Shown here: piece by piece, positions 49,781 to 58,130 of the stretch
Layout: each line of letters starts with the position of its first letter
Position numbering within the stretch: the first letter of the stretch is position 1
Source: an uncultured Collinsella sp.
Lineage (GTDB): Bacteria; Actinomycetota; Coriobacteriia; Coriobacteriales; Coriobacteriaceae
Direction: 5' to 3'
NCBI GenBank assembly: GCA_958435945.1
Contig: CAUBIC010000001.1
Location: 186,001 to 250,000 of the forward strand
DNA length: 64,000 nt
Position numbers and translations under genes: made by a program
The notes under the pieces: model-generated
Told to the model about the DNA's origin: nothing
What the model saw: only the letters and a program-made list of their open reading frames with translations
Databases searched by the model: none

Positions 49781-51964
49781 GTGAAGGATTCCGACCTCTC
49801 CACAACGGCTGCGCGCGACGCTGCCCGCATCGTCTGGTTTAAGCGCTACCCCGCCAAGCAGACGCTCATCGCATTTTTGCTCGCGCTGTTGGCGACCACG
49901 GCGTTTTCCATCGATCCCGCCCCAGTGTCGAGCAACGCAGTCTTGGCGATTGACCCCAAAGCCTCGGGCATGCTGTACGTGTGCTACGAGGTGCTCCTCT
50001 CGTTTGCCGGCCATACCGACGCGGTCATGCTGCTTGCGCTTGCCTGCCTGCTCACTCTGCCGTTTCGCTACGTGTTCTTTGGCCGTGGCGACACCTGGCG
50101 TCCATCGATCATTCTGCCGTCGCTGTTCTTCGCCATCTGTATGGTGTTCGGCCGCAGCTACGACCTCACCGATTCGGCCGAGATCGTGCTCGGCGACAAG
50201 GCCCGCATTATCTGTGCCTGGATAGGCGGTGCGGGCTGGATGCTCTTGGCGGTCGTTGCCTTCTATCTGGCTTTTGAGTGTCTAGATTGGCTGAGCTCTC
50301 GGCGCATTCCGTTTTCTGAAGCGCACTTTGGCCGCGTATGGCGTGTGGCTCACGCCGTGCTCTCGGTCCATCCCTTTGCCGGGCCCTTCCTGGTGCTTAT
50401 GGTCGCCTGGGCGCCCACGCTCATCGCTTCGCTGCCCGGCCTTTTTATGGGAGATACGGGTGCGCAGATTCGCCAGTGGTTCAACTACCCCAACGGCACG
50501 AGTGACTACCTGCGTCTGCTCAATCCCAATGTACTGCTCAACGGACATCACCCCGTGGTGCATACGGCTATCATCGGTTCGTGCGTCCAGCTGGGGCTTT
50601 CACTGTTCAACAGCGCCAACGCAGGTCTTGCCATCTACACCTGCGCTCAGTTCGTCATTACGGCCGCCTGCATGGCCTATTCCATCTCGTCGCTGCGCAA
50701 GCTGGGCGTGAGCCTGCCGGTCCGCGGCGTAATCCTGCTGTTCTTTGTGTTTATGCCCATGTTCTCCAACTACGCGGCCTTGCTTACCAAAGACGTGCTG
50801 TTTGCCGACGCGTTTTTGGTGCTGTTGGTGCAGACCGTGAAGCTCGTGGCCTGCGGCCTGCCCCGTCGCGATGCCAATGTCGAGCGTGCAGGCGAACAGA
50901 GGCCTGTGCTCTTTGCGCGCCACGACTGGCTGCTGCTCGCTCTGGGCGCCATGGGTTCCACGTTTCTGCGCAATGGCGGCCTGGTGTTTCCCCTGGCGGC
51001 ATGCGTGATCGCGGCGGCGTTTTGCGCGTGGGACGCGCATGTGGCTCATCGTGCAGCCAAGCAGGCTGGTGCTGCGACTTCGGGCGCCACGCCGCGTTTC
51101 CGCTGGGTGGGCGTTCTTGCGGTGCTTGCGCTCTGTCTTGCCTCCAATATGTACTTCACCAAGGTCTTTATGCCGGCGCACGACATCACGCCTGGTTCCA
51201 AGCGCGAAATCCTCTCGATTCCGTTCCAGCAGACGGCTCGTTTCGTCCAAAAGCACGACGGCCTCAACTCGGGTGTCAACCCCACGGTTAAGGAGGACGG
51301 CACCATCGTGGAGGCTCCTTGCGACGGCTTGGTGACCGACGAAGAGCGTGCCGTGATCGACCGTGTGCTCAAGTACGAGAATCTGGGCCGCCGTTACAAC
51401 CCGGATAAGTCCGATGCCGTCAAGAACTGCTTTAACGAGTACGCCTCGCAGGAGGACATCAAGGCCTATTTTGAGGTGTGGGCCCAGATGTTCAAAAAGG
51501 ATCCCGAGTGCTATATCTCGGCGCTCATCAATAACTACTACGGCTACTTTTATCCGAGTGCCCGCGATGCGTGGGTCTACAGCACGGCGCGCAGTGCCGA
51601 GATTATGGCAAAGCCCGATAACCTCAAGTACTTCGACTTCCATCCGGTCGATAGCAAGGTTGTGCGCTGGTGCGACCACCTGATCAACCTGTATCGCGTG
51701 GCGGTGCAGCGCATCCCGTTTATCTCGCTCACCATGAGCTCGGCCACCTATGTTTGGATCATGATCGCCGTGGTGGTCTATCTGCTACGTCGTCATTCGT
51801 GGCGCGGGCTGGCCATTTGGGTGCCGCTGCTGGGCGTGCTCGCCGTGTGCCTGATCGGTCCCTGCAACGGCTCGACCTACATGCGCTACCTGTATCCGGT
51901 CATCGCCTGCATGCCCTTTGCCATCGGCGCCACCATCACCCGCAGCGACCTCCTCTGGTCCTAA
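49781..51964 (+). CDS. Large polytopic membrane protein, DUF6020-like
   Basis: A 727-residue integral membrane protein with about 12 helices. The aromatic MGDTGAQIRQWFNYPNGTSD loop with NGHHPVVHTAIIG, the KDVLFADAFLVLL helix and a C-terminal extracytoplasmic domain (YINALINNYYGYFYPSARDAW-like region, then WCDHLINLYRVAV) resemble GT-C-like or DUF6020 envelope proteins of Actinobacteria. A catalytic Asp-bearing first loop (GDTGAQ) fits a lipid-linked sugar transferase, but this is inference. It starts at GTG 49781 with AGAAAGG upstream. Foldbacks of the same family lie before and after it. Confidence 0.75.
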   Translation: MKDSDLSTTAARDAARIVWFKRYPAKQTLIAFLLALLATTAFSIDPAPVSSNAVLAIDPKASGMLYVCYEVLLSFAGHTDAVMLLALACLLTLPFRYVFFGRGDTWRPSIILPSLFFAICMVFGRSYDLTDSAEIVLGDKARIICAWIGGAGWMLLAVVAFYLAFECLDWLSSRRIPFSEAHFGRVWRVAHAVLSVHPFAGPFLVLMVAWAPTLIASLPGLFMGDTGAQIRQWFNYPNGTSDYLRLLNPNVLLNGHHPVVHTAIIGSCVQLGLSLFNSANAGLAIYTCAQFVITAACMAYSISSLRKLGVSLPVRGVILLFFVFMPMFSNYAALLTKDVLFADAFLVLLVQTVKLVACGLPRRDANVERAGEQRPVLFARHDWLLLALGAMGSTFLRNGGLVFPLAACVIAAAFCAWDAHVAHRAAKQAGAATSGATPRFRWVGVLAVLALCLASNMYFTKVFMPAHDITPGSKREILSIPFQQTARFVQKHDGLNSGVNPTVKEDGTIVEAPCDGLVTDEERAVIDRVLKYENLGRRYNPDKSDAVKNCFNEYASQEDIKAYFEVWAQMFKKDPECYISALINNYYGYFYPSARDAWVYSTARSAEIMAKPDNLKYFDFHPVDSKVVRWCDHLINLYRVAVQRIPFISLTMSSATYVWIMIAVVVYLLRRHSWRGLAIWVPLLGVLAVCLIGPCNGSTYMRYLYPVIACMPFAIGATITRSDLLWS

Positions 51965-51965
51965 T

Positions 51966-51998
51966 TTGGTGCAAAGGGGACAGGTTACTTTGCACCAA
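51966..51998 (+). repeat. Foldback element, GGGACAGG core, TTGGTGC arms
   Basis: TTGGTGCAAAG (51966-51976) pairs perfectly with CTTTGCACCAA (51988-51998) around GGGACAGGTTA. It begins two bases after the DUF6020-like stop. Confidence 0.88.
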
Positions 51999-52129
51999 GG
52001 GGCTGTATCATCACGACGCCTTCATTTTGGGGTTTATCTCGCAGGCCAGTAGGTATATCATAACGACGTTTGTTTATATTGCCCGAGCATCTGCGCTGGG
52101 CTTTAGGTCGAAACCGATAGGAGACACGT

Positions 52130-52936
52130 ATGTCCGGACACTCTAAGTGGGCCACAACCAAGCATCGTAAGGGCGCGCAGGACGCCAAGCGTTCCGCCCT
52201 CTTCTCCAAGCTGAGCCGCAACATCACCGTTGCTGCCCGTCTCGGCGGTGACCCGCTGCCCGAGAACAACGCCAGCCTCGCCGCTGCCGTTGCCAAGGCC
52301 AAGGCTCAGTCCATGCCTAAGGACAAGATCAAGTCCGCTATCGACAAGGCTTTTGGTTCGGGTGCCGACGCTGCTGTCTACGAGAACATCGTGTACGAGG
52401 GCTACGGTCCCGCCGGTGTCGCCGTCTACGTCGACTGCCTGACCGACAACCGCAACCGTACCGCCGCTGATGTCCGTTCCGCCTTCTCCCACGCTGGTGG
52501 TAACCTGGGCACCTCGGGCTCCGTCGCCTTCCAGTTTGAGCGCAAGGGCCAGATCGTCGTCGCCAAGGAGATCCTGGACGAGAACGCCAAGAAGGAGACC
52601 ATGATCGCCAACGGTCCTGCCGGTGACGAGGATGAGTTCATGATGGCCATCGCCGAGGCCGGTGGCGAGGACTACGAGGACGCCGGCGAGGAGTGGATCG
52701 TCTGGACCGCTGCTAACGACGTCATGGCTGTCTCCAAGGCGCTCGAGGAGCAGGGCGTCCAGGTCAAGGGCTCCGAGACCACCATGGTCCCGACTACCCC
52801 GACCGAGGTCTCCGGTACCGACGCCAAGAAGGTCCAGCGCCTCATCGACCGTCTTGAGGAGCTCGACGACGTCCAGGATGTTTACAGCACCATGGACATG
52901 ACCGACGAGGTCATCGCTGCCCTCGAGGAGGAGTAG
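52130..52936 (+). CDS. YebC/PmpR-family regulator / translation factor
   Basis: A 268-residue YebC/TACO1-type protein. The opening SGHSKWATTKHRKGAQDAKR is diagnostic. The middle YEGYGPAGVAVYVDCLTDNRNRT and C-terminal TEVSGTDAKKVQRLIDRLEE complete the three domains. The family acts as transcription regulator and, in recent work, as a factor easing translation of proline-rich stretches. That is of interest here because the gene at 55974 encodes a long Ala-Pro repeat. GATAGGAGA precedes the ATG. Its terminator is at 53006. Confidence 0.96.
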   Translation: MSGHSKWATTKHRKGAQDAKRSALFSKLSRNITVAARLGGDPLPENNASLAAAVAKAKAQSMPKDKIKSAIDKAFGSGADAAVYENIVYEGYGPAGVAVYVDCLTDNRNRTAADVRSAFSHAGGNLGTSGSVAFQFERKGQIVVAKEILDENAKKETMIANGPAGDEDEFMMAIAEAGGEDYEDAGEEWIVWTAANDVMAVSKALEEQGVQVKGSETTMVPTTPTEVSGTDAKKVQRLIDRLEELDDVQDVYSTMDMTDEVIAALEEE

Positions 52937-53005
52937 CGCCCACACGGGTTAAGCCGTGCATATCTGGGCATAATGAAGCGAGCATGCAAGCCTCGTGGAA
53001 TAGAT

Positions 53006-53047
53006 GAGCCGGATCCGCGTGCGTAGAGCACCGGACCCGGCTCTTTT
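53006..53047 (+). terminator. Terminator after the YebC gene
   Basis: GAGCCGG at 53006-53012 pairs with CCGGCTC ending at 53043, with further CCG/CGG inside, followed by TTTTAT. Confidence 0.88.
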
Positions 53048-53102
53048 ATAATGATGCGAACCGTTTTGCATTTCGAGAGCCGAGATTTGAAGGGAGCGCC
53101 AC

Positions 53103-53648
53103 GTGCGCGTACTCAAACGAGCCCTAGCGATTGTGTATCTTGCCGCCGCCATCGTGGCGCTGGGTACGCTTGTCTGCCAGTTTTGGGGGCCGTATACGTA
53201 TCGCTTTATGCTGCTGATGCGCGACCCCATGCCGCGCATTGTCGTGACGGCATGCGGCGGAGTTGTGGCGATCGGCGTGCTGGTAAGCTTCTTTCGCCTG
53301 ATGTTTGCTCGTCGCGAGCCGTCCTGCGTGCATCCGGCGGGGGAGCGCAATATCGAGGTTACCCTTGCGGCGCTTTCTTCGTGTGCCAGGGCTGCTGCCG
53401 AGCGCGACGACCGCGTGATGGTCGAGCATGTCGAGGCCCGCGTCCAAGGCCCCGACGATTCGCACGTCCGATTTAAGGTCGAGGCTATCGCGCTTGACGA
53501 TAAGGACGTGGCATCTCTGGCTACTGCGATGCAGCAGCGCATCGAGGAAGCTTGCGACACCATGCTCGGCACGCCGGGTACGACCACGCGCGTCCGTTTT
53601 TTGCCGTCCAAGACTACCGTCCAGACCGTGGAGGTTTCCGGTGAGTGA
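53103..53648 (+). CDS. amaP: Alkaline shock response membrane anchor protein (AmaP)
   Basis: A 181-residue protein with two N-terminal membrane helices (LAIVYLAAAIVALGTLVCQF; IVVTACGGVVAIGVLVSFF) and a cytoplasmic Asp23-like domain (ERNIEVTLAALSSCARAAAE, VEHVEARVQGPDDSHVRFKV). AmaP anchors Asp23 to the membrane. The next two genes encode DUF2273 and Asp23 proteins, the standard trio. It starts at GTG 53103 with AAGGGAG upstream and overlaps the next gene by 8 bases. Confidence 0.88.
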   Translation: MRVLKRALAIVYLAAAIVALGTLVCQFWGPYTYRFMLLMRDPMPRIVVTACGGVVAIGVLVSFFRLMFARREPSCVHPAGERNIEVTLAALSSCARAAAERDDRVMVEHVEARVQGPDDSHVRFKVEAIALDDKDVASLATAMQQRIEEACDTMLGTPGTTTRVRFLPSKTTVQTVEVSGE

Positions 53649-54018
53649 TACCAATCAAGATAAGACCGCTCGTACGCCGCGCCTGACGATTGACCAGAGC
53701 GCCACACCGGCGAGCGAACCTTTTGATTCCAAAGCAGAGGCAACCGAGTTACAAGACGCGGCAGCCGTGGATTTTGACGAGGCTATGGGTCTCATCAAGA
53801 GTACGGGCGCTGCCATCTGGAGCTATGCTGTGCGTCATCCCAACACCACGCTCGGTGCCGTCGCTGGCTTTATCCTCGCCGTGTTGGTGCTCACGCTCGG
53901 CCTGTGGGACACGCTCGTCATCGCATTCTTCGTGCTGATCGGCGCTGTGATCGGCCAAATTCGCGACGGCGAGAACGGGATCGTCAACTTCTTCGGCCGT
54001 CTGTTTAGCGGCCGCTAA
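53641..54018 (+). CDS. DUF2273 small membrane protein of the Asp23 locus
   Basis: A 125-residue protein. The N-terminal half is soluble and acidic. The C-terminal half is two hydrophobic helices (TTLGAVAGFILAVLVLTLGLW; TLVIAFFVLIGAVIGQI) ending in IRDGENGIVNFFGRLFSGR, the DUF2273 pattern. I chose GTG at 53641 with GGAGG upstream; it lies inside the end of amaP, so translation is coupled. It is probably part of the membrane complex that holds the downstream Asp23 protein. Confidence 0.86.
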   Translation: MSDTNQDKTARTPRLTIDQSATPASEPFDSKAEATELQDAAAVDFDEAMGLIKSTGAAIWSYAVRHPNTTLGAVAGFILAVLVLTLGLWDTLVIAFFVLIGAVIGQIRDGENGIVNFFGRLFSGR

Positions 54019-54062
54019 TATGTATTCGACTGTCGCATCTGCGGCAGGCATAAGGAGGAACC

Positions 54063-54578
54063 ATGGCTTTTAATACGAAGGTCGATGTGGCCGATACCGA
54101 GCTCGAGGAGAACGAGGCGGTCGTCGCCGAAGCCGAGGATGTGACGCTCGAGGACGAGGCTCTTGTCGAGGTCGAGTCCGATGAGGATGAGGACGACGAG
54201 GAGGCGGACGAGTCCGAGGACTCGCTGACCTATTCCAACGGCGTGATCGAGAAAATCGTCGCCATGGCCACCCGCGAGGTGCCGCATGTTCTGGGCATGA
54301 AGGGTAACCTTATGCACTTTGTGCAGGAACAGTTTGGTGCCGAGAACCTGACCAAGGGCGTGACGGTCGAGGTCACCGACGACAACCGCGTGGTCGTCAA
54401 CATCTCGGTCATCATCGAGTACGGCGCCTATGCGCCTGCGATCTTTGACGACGTTAAGGCGCGCGTCACCGAGCGTCTGGCCGCGATGACCGGCCTTGAG
54501 GTGGCAGGCGTCAACCTGCGCATCGAGGATGTCATCACCCCCGAGGAGTACGAACACCGCACCAGCCAGCACGAGTAA
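54063..54578 (+). CDS. Asp23/Gls24 family envelope stress response protein
   Basis: A 171-residue Asp23/Gls24 protein. Residues 1-55 are a very acidic tail (Glu/Asp over half of positions 30-55). The Asp23 domain follows: YSNGVIEKIVAMATREVPHV, KGVTVEVTDDNRVVVNISVI and EVAGVNLRIEDVITPEEYE. The family is induced by alkaline and cell-wall stress and lies at the membrane through AmaP. The acidic N-terminus is longer than in staphylococcal Asp23. AAGGAGGA precedes the ATG. A partial plus a full foldback start at the stop codon. Confidence 0.92.
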   Translation: MAFNTKVDVADTELEENEAVVAEAEDVTLEDEALVEVESDEDEDDEEADESEDSLTYSNGVIEKIVAMATREVPHVLGMKGNLMHFVQEQFGAENLTKGVTVEVTDDNRVVVNISVIIEYGAYAPAIFDDVKARVTERLAAMTGLEVAGVNLRIEDVITPEEYEHRTSQHE

Positions 54579-54645
54579 CCTACCAAAAAGGTAACCTGCC
54601 AAAAAGGGACAGGTTTATTTTGGCAGGTTTTATCTGCGAAAACGT
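54576..54645 (+). repeat. GGGACAGG-core foldback with a duplicated left arm
   Basis: 54592-54645 is a full element (CCTGCCAAAA core GGGACAGGTTTA, TTTTGGCAGG, tail TTTTATCTGCGAAAACG). Just before it 54576-54591 repeats the first 16 bases (TAACCTACCAAAAAGG). The duplicated arm lies over the Asp23 stop codon. Confidence 0.87.
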
Positions 54646-54647
54646 CA

Positions 54648-54685
54648 AACGGCCGGTCGCACGGATGTATGTGCGGCCGGCCGTT
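54648..54685 (+). terminator. Terminator of the Asp23 operon
   Basis: AACGGCCGGTCGCAC pairs with GTGCGGCCGGCCGTT, followed by ATTTG. Confidence 0.85.
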
Positions 54686-54801
54686 ATTTGTATGCCCCCG
54701 ATGTAGGCATACCACTCGTCTAACTAGGGGTTGCAATCGTCGCGTTCCGCGTTACCCTAATGGGCGCATTGTTTCCAAATTGTTAACGAGGGGTTGCCGT
54801 A

Positions 54802-55824
54802 ATGGCTGACGAGCGCGAAACAGAAAGCAAGGCATGGGCGATTGAGGCCGCCGCGGCAGAGGCGGCATCGCGAGCTGCCGAGGAGCTACATCGTCCTCCC
54901 GTGGTGCCGATGGAGCGCGTGGTCGATCGCACCGATATCGAGCGCGGCGAGCGTGCCGGCCAAAAGCGCAGCCAGGAGCCAGGCTTCCCGCGCTTTTTCG
55001 CCGAGCTCAATCTGGGTCTGATTCTTACGGCCTTTGCCATCGTTGCGTTTAAAACCCCTAATCACTTTGCTTTTGGCGGCACCTCGGGCGTGTCGGTCAT
55101 TCTGTCCACGCTGTTCCCGACCCTGCCCGTCGGTGTCTTTATGTGGATTATCAACGCGGTTCTCGTCGTCTTGGGCTTTATCTTTTTGGAACGCAAGGCA
55201 ATCCTGTGGAGCGTCTTCGCCTCGTTTGCGCTGTCCGCCTATGTTTCGCTTTTCGAGCTCTTTATCCCGACCAGTGTCTCGATGACGGGCGATATGTGGC
55301 TCGACCTGTGCTTTGCCGTCATCTTGCCGGCGCTTGGCAGCGCTATTGTCTTTGACATCGGCGCCTCGACGGGTGGCACGGACATTCTTGCCATGATCCT
55401 CAAGCGCCGCACGACGCTCGAGATTGGCCGTGCCCTGCTGCTGGTCGATATCGGCATCGTGACCATCGCGGCCTTTTTGTATGGCCCGCGTGTCGGTCTG
55501 TATTGCGTGCTCGGCCTGTTTGCCAAGACACTCGTGGTCGACAAAGCCATTGAGAGCATTCACCTGCGCAAAGTCTGCACGGTCATTTGTTCCGAGCCCC
55601 TTAAGGTCGAGGAGTTTATCGTCAAGCATCTCAACCGCACGGCGACCATTAGCCGCGGCTACGGTGCCTTCTCGGGCAAGTGCGTGACGGTGATCATGAG
55701 CGTACTGAGCCGTCGCGAGGCCGTGCAACTACGCCGCTATGCGCGCGAAGTCGATCCGGGCGCCTTTATCACGATCGTCGACAGCTCCGAGATCGTCGGC
55801 AAGGGTTTCCGCGGCACGAACTAG
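54802..55824 (+). CDS. YitT family membrane protein
   Basis: A 340-residue protein with a charged 70-residue N-terminal extension. About five to six membrane helices of the YitT/DUF161 type follow (FAFGGTSGVSVILSTLF, PVGVFMWIINAVLVVLGF, DIGASTGGTDILAMILKR), then a soluble DUF2179 domain (HLRKVCTVICSEPLKVEEFI, GRGYGAFSGK-like, VSRREAVQLRRYAREVDP). YitT proteins are conserved in Firmicutes, and a transport role is proposed but not proved. It is monocistronic. Confidence 0.9.
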   Translation: MADERETESKAWAIEAAAAEAASRAAEELHRPPVVPMERVVDRTDIERGERAGQKRSQEPGFPRFFAELNLGLILTAFAIVAFKTPNHFAFGGTSGVSVILSTLFPTLPVGVFMWIINAVLVVLGFIFLERKAILWSVFASFALSAYVSLFELFIPTSVSMTGDMWLDLCFAVILPALGSAIVFDIGASTGGTDILAMILKRRTTLEIGRALLLVDIGIVTIAAFLYGPRVGLYCVLGLFAKTLVVDKAIESIHLRKVCTVICSEPLKVEEFIVKHLNRTATISRGYGAFSGKCVTVIMSVLSRREAVQLRRYAREVDPGAFITIVDSSEIVGKGFRGTN

Positions 55825-55973
55825 CGCGGACGTATTCAACGAACCGCCTGCTGGCGCCGTGTACCTTGCAAATCGGTCGTCTTTGAGTATTTGACCCCAC
55901 ATTGGGCAATAATGATGCTAAAGACAACGTTTGCGATCCAAGTGATTCGTTCAAGATGCGAAGGGATGATTCT

Positions 55974-57452
55974 ATGTTCTGCTCGCAGTGTGGCGCCCCC
56001 ATGGGCGATAACGACAAGTTCTGCGGCGTGTGTGGCGCTCCTAATGCCGGTGCCGCTGGCCCCGCTCCCCAGGGACAGCCTCAGCCCCAGCAGTTTGTTC
56101 CGCAACCGCCCGTGGCGAATGCGCCAAAGGGCTGTGTGGCTCAGGCGTTCCAAGATATGACTAAGACTCCGGGCGTGCTTCAGCGTGTATGCCAAATCGC
56201 GTTTTTGCCGGCGCTGATTTGCGTTGTGTCGGTGCTCGTGCTGTTTATTCCCGTTATTGGCGGCATTGCGGCTGCCATCGGCTTTTTGGCAGCTTGCATT
56301 GCGAGTGTGTGCGGTTCCGGCTTTGGTATCGAGTGGGGCCGTGATCTGTCGCTCAAGGTCGATGACGGCATGGACCGTCCGCTGATGCGTTCCACGTCGT
56401 TTGGTCTCGGAGTCTTTTCGAGCGTTATTTCGGTCGTGCTCGAGGTTATCGCTGCCATTCCCGTTATCGGTGTAGTGCTTTCGCTGGCGGAGGGCGCGGT
56501 AATTGGCGCCGCAGGCTCGTATTCGTATTACGGCTCTTATGCGCTCGAAGCTGCGCTGTTTGGCTCGCTTGGCCTGCTTGTCCTGGCGCTAATTGCCTCG
56601 GCGATTCTGGGTGTCTTCTTTAAGATGTTCGCCGACATTGCCGTGATGCACTTTGCGGTGACCGGGCGCGTCGAGAGCGCGTTTTCGCTCGATAAGGTCT
56701 GGGCGGCCTTTAAGCACAACAAGACCAAGCTGTTCTGTGCTTCGTTCCTTCCCGAGTTTTTGACGGGCCTGGTTTCCAACGCCATTACGTGGATCTTGAC
56801 AGCTGTCTTTGGTGCCATCGCCGGAATTGGCGCGTACGGCTATTACTATCGCCCCACGGGTATCGAGGCGATTGTTACCGCCGGTGGTGTCACGCTCGTA
56901 TTGTTCCTGGTGCTGATTGCATTCGTCACGGTGTTCCTTACGGTCTTTGGCAAGATGCTCAAGCACCGTGCCGTTGGCTATTGGGCTGCACGTTATGCAA
57001 GCGAATGGGCCGATGAGGACAAGGACGACGTTTTGACTTTTGTGCTCCCGGGTGAGAAGAAGCCTGCTCCTGCGGGATTCAATCCCACGGCAGCCACTGG
57101 TGCTGCGCCTGCCCCGGCGCCCGCGCCTGCACCTGCCCCGGCACCCGCGCCTGCCCCTGCCCCGGCACCCGCGCCTGCCCCTGCCCCGGCACCTGCTCCT
57201 GTCCCCGCACCGGCGTCCGAGGCGACGCCTGCGGAGCCCGATTGGGATCCGTTGCCACGCCGGCGGATGAGCCGGGCGATAATCCTGCTGCCGAAAACAA
57301 TCAAACCGAATAGCCGGTCGAGGCGCCCTGGGCAACTGAGCCCGGGGTGCCTTTTTCTACTGCGAAAGCAAGAAAATGCCTGGGAAAACGGTTGCAGCAA
57401 AATTTCTCGGAAATTGGTCAATGTTGCGCAACAACGTCGCGGCTATTGTTGA
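55974..57452 (+). CDS. Zinc-ribbon membrane protein (DUF4013-like) with Ala-Pro repeat; likely frameshifted end
   Basis: The N-terminus has a double zinc ribbon (MFCSQCGAPMGDNDKFCGVCG). About six helices follow (residues 75-330), then an (Ala-Pro)n tail of about 20 units. The open frame runs to 57452, but its last 55 codons read through a terminator (57322-57356) and look foreign (RRRMSRAIILL). In another frame from about 57246, the sequence encodes SVATPADEPGDNPAAENNQTE and stops at 57313, just before the terminator. That suggests a one-base deletion near the GATTGGGATCC site, either real or an assembly error. I chose ATG 55974 (GAAGGG upstream) over the upstream ATG at 55902. Confidence 0.75.
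   Translation: MFCSQCGAPMGDNDKFCGVCGAPNAGAAGPAPQGQPQPQQFVPQPPVANAPKGCVAQAFQDMTKTPGVLQRVCQIAFLPALICVVSVLVLFIPVIGGIAAAIGFLAACIASVCGSGFGIEWGRDLSLKVDDGMDRPLMRSTSFGLGVFSSVISVVLEVIAAIPVIGVVLSLAEGAVIGAAGSYSYYGSYALEAALFGSLGLLVLALIASAILGVFFKMFADIAVMHFAVTGRVESAFSLDKVWAAFKHNKTKLFCASFLPEFLTGLVSNAITWILTAVFGAIAGIGAYGYYYRPTGIEAIVTAGGVTLVLFLVLIAFVTVFLTVFGKMLKHRAVGYWAARYASEWADEDKDDVLTFVLPGEKKPAPAGFNPTAATGAAPAPAPAPAPAPAPAPAPAPAPAPAPAPAPAPVPAPASEATPAEPDWDPLPRRRMSRAIILLPKTIKPNSRSRRPGQLSPGCLFLLRKQENAWENGCSKISRKLVNVAQQRRGYC
57104..57218 (+). repeat. 24-base tandem repeats encoding (Ala-Pro)n
   Basis: Units of CCCGCGCCTGCCCCTGCCCC plus GGCA repeat about three to four times with minor changes, coding for Ala-Pro. 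Copy-number change by whole units keeps the frame. Confidence 0.85.
57322..57356 (+). terminator. Terminator inside the extended frame of the zinc-ribbon gene
   Basis: GGCGCCCTGGGC (57322-57333) pairs with GCCCGGGGTGCC (57340-57351; two G-T), followed by TTTTT. It lies 9 bases after the TAG at 57311-57313 of the alternative frame. Confidence 0.85.
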
Positions 57453-57508
57453 GAACGTAGACGTGTAAGGTTTGAAGGCGTGCGACGCCTTAGGAAAAGG
57501 AGAGGCTC

Positions 57509-58117
57509 ATGTTCTGTCCCACTTGTGGTTCTCCCATTTCGGATGATGCCAAATTCTGCCCTGTTTGCGGATCCGCCGTTGGTGCCGCTTCTGCCGCTGC
57601 GGCCCCGCAGCCCCAGCCCGCTCCGGCCCAGGCTATTCAGCCCGCGCCCCAGCCTCAGCAGCAGTACACCGGTCAATACGCCCAACAGTCCGCATCCGCT
57701 CCGATGGGCTATGACCCCATTAAGGCTGACCGCAGCCTGATCGGCTGGCTGCTGCTCTCTCTTGTGACCTGCGGTATCTATTCGTTCTACTTCCTGTATT
57801 GCTTGGCACGCGACGTCAACACGTTGTGTCAGGATGACGGCGATTACACGCCGGGTCTGGCGGAATTCATCCTTCTATCGTTTGTGACCTGCGGCTTCTA
57901 CGCGTACTACTGGTATTACAAGATTGGCAACCGCCTGCAGGCCAACGCTCCTCGCTACGGCCTGGTGTTCCAGGAAAACGGCACCACCGTTCTTCTGTGG
58001 CAGATCTTCGGCGCGCTCCTGTGCGGCCTTGGTCCCATCTTCGCTATGAACATCGTCATCAATAATACCAATGCCATGGCAACGGCTTACAACACTCGCC
58101 TTGGTGCTCGTGCCTAA
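57509..58117 (+). CDS. Zinc-ribbon DUF4234 membrane protein
   Basis: A 202-residue protein opening with a double-cysteine zinc ribbon (MFCPTCGSPISDDAKFCPVCG). A Gln/Pro/Ala-rich linker follows, then a DUF4234 domain with membrane helices (LIGWLLLSLVTCGIYSFYFLY, ILLSFVTCGFYAYYWYYKIG, LLWQIFGALLCGLGPIFAMN). AAAAGGAGAGG precedes the ATG. With the upstream zinc-ribbon gene it forms a set of paralogous small membrane proteins of unknown role. The ending of both helical hairpins with TCGIYSF/TCGFYAY is family-typical. Confidence 0.88.
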   Translation: MFCPTCGSPISDDAKFCPVCGSAVGAASAAAAPQPQPAPAQAIQPAPQPQQQYTGQYAQQSASAPMGYDPIKADRSLIGWLLLSLVTCGIYSFYFLYCLARDVNTLCQDDGDYTPGLAEFILLSFVTCGFYAYYWYYKIGNRLQANAPRYGLVFQENGTTVLLWQIFGALLCGLGPIFAMNIVINNTNAMATAYNTRLGARA

Positions 58118-58130
58118 CAATAAGGGCGGC

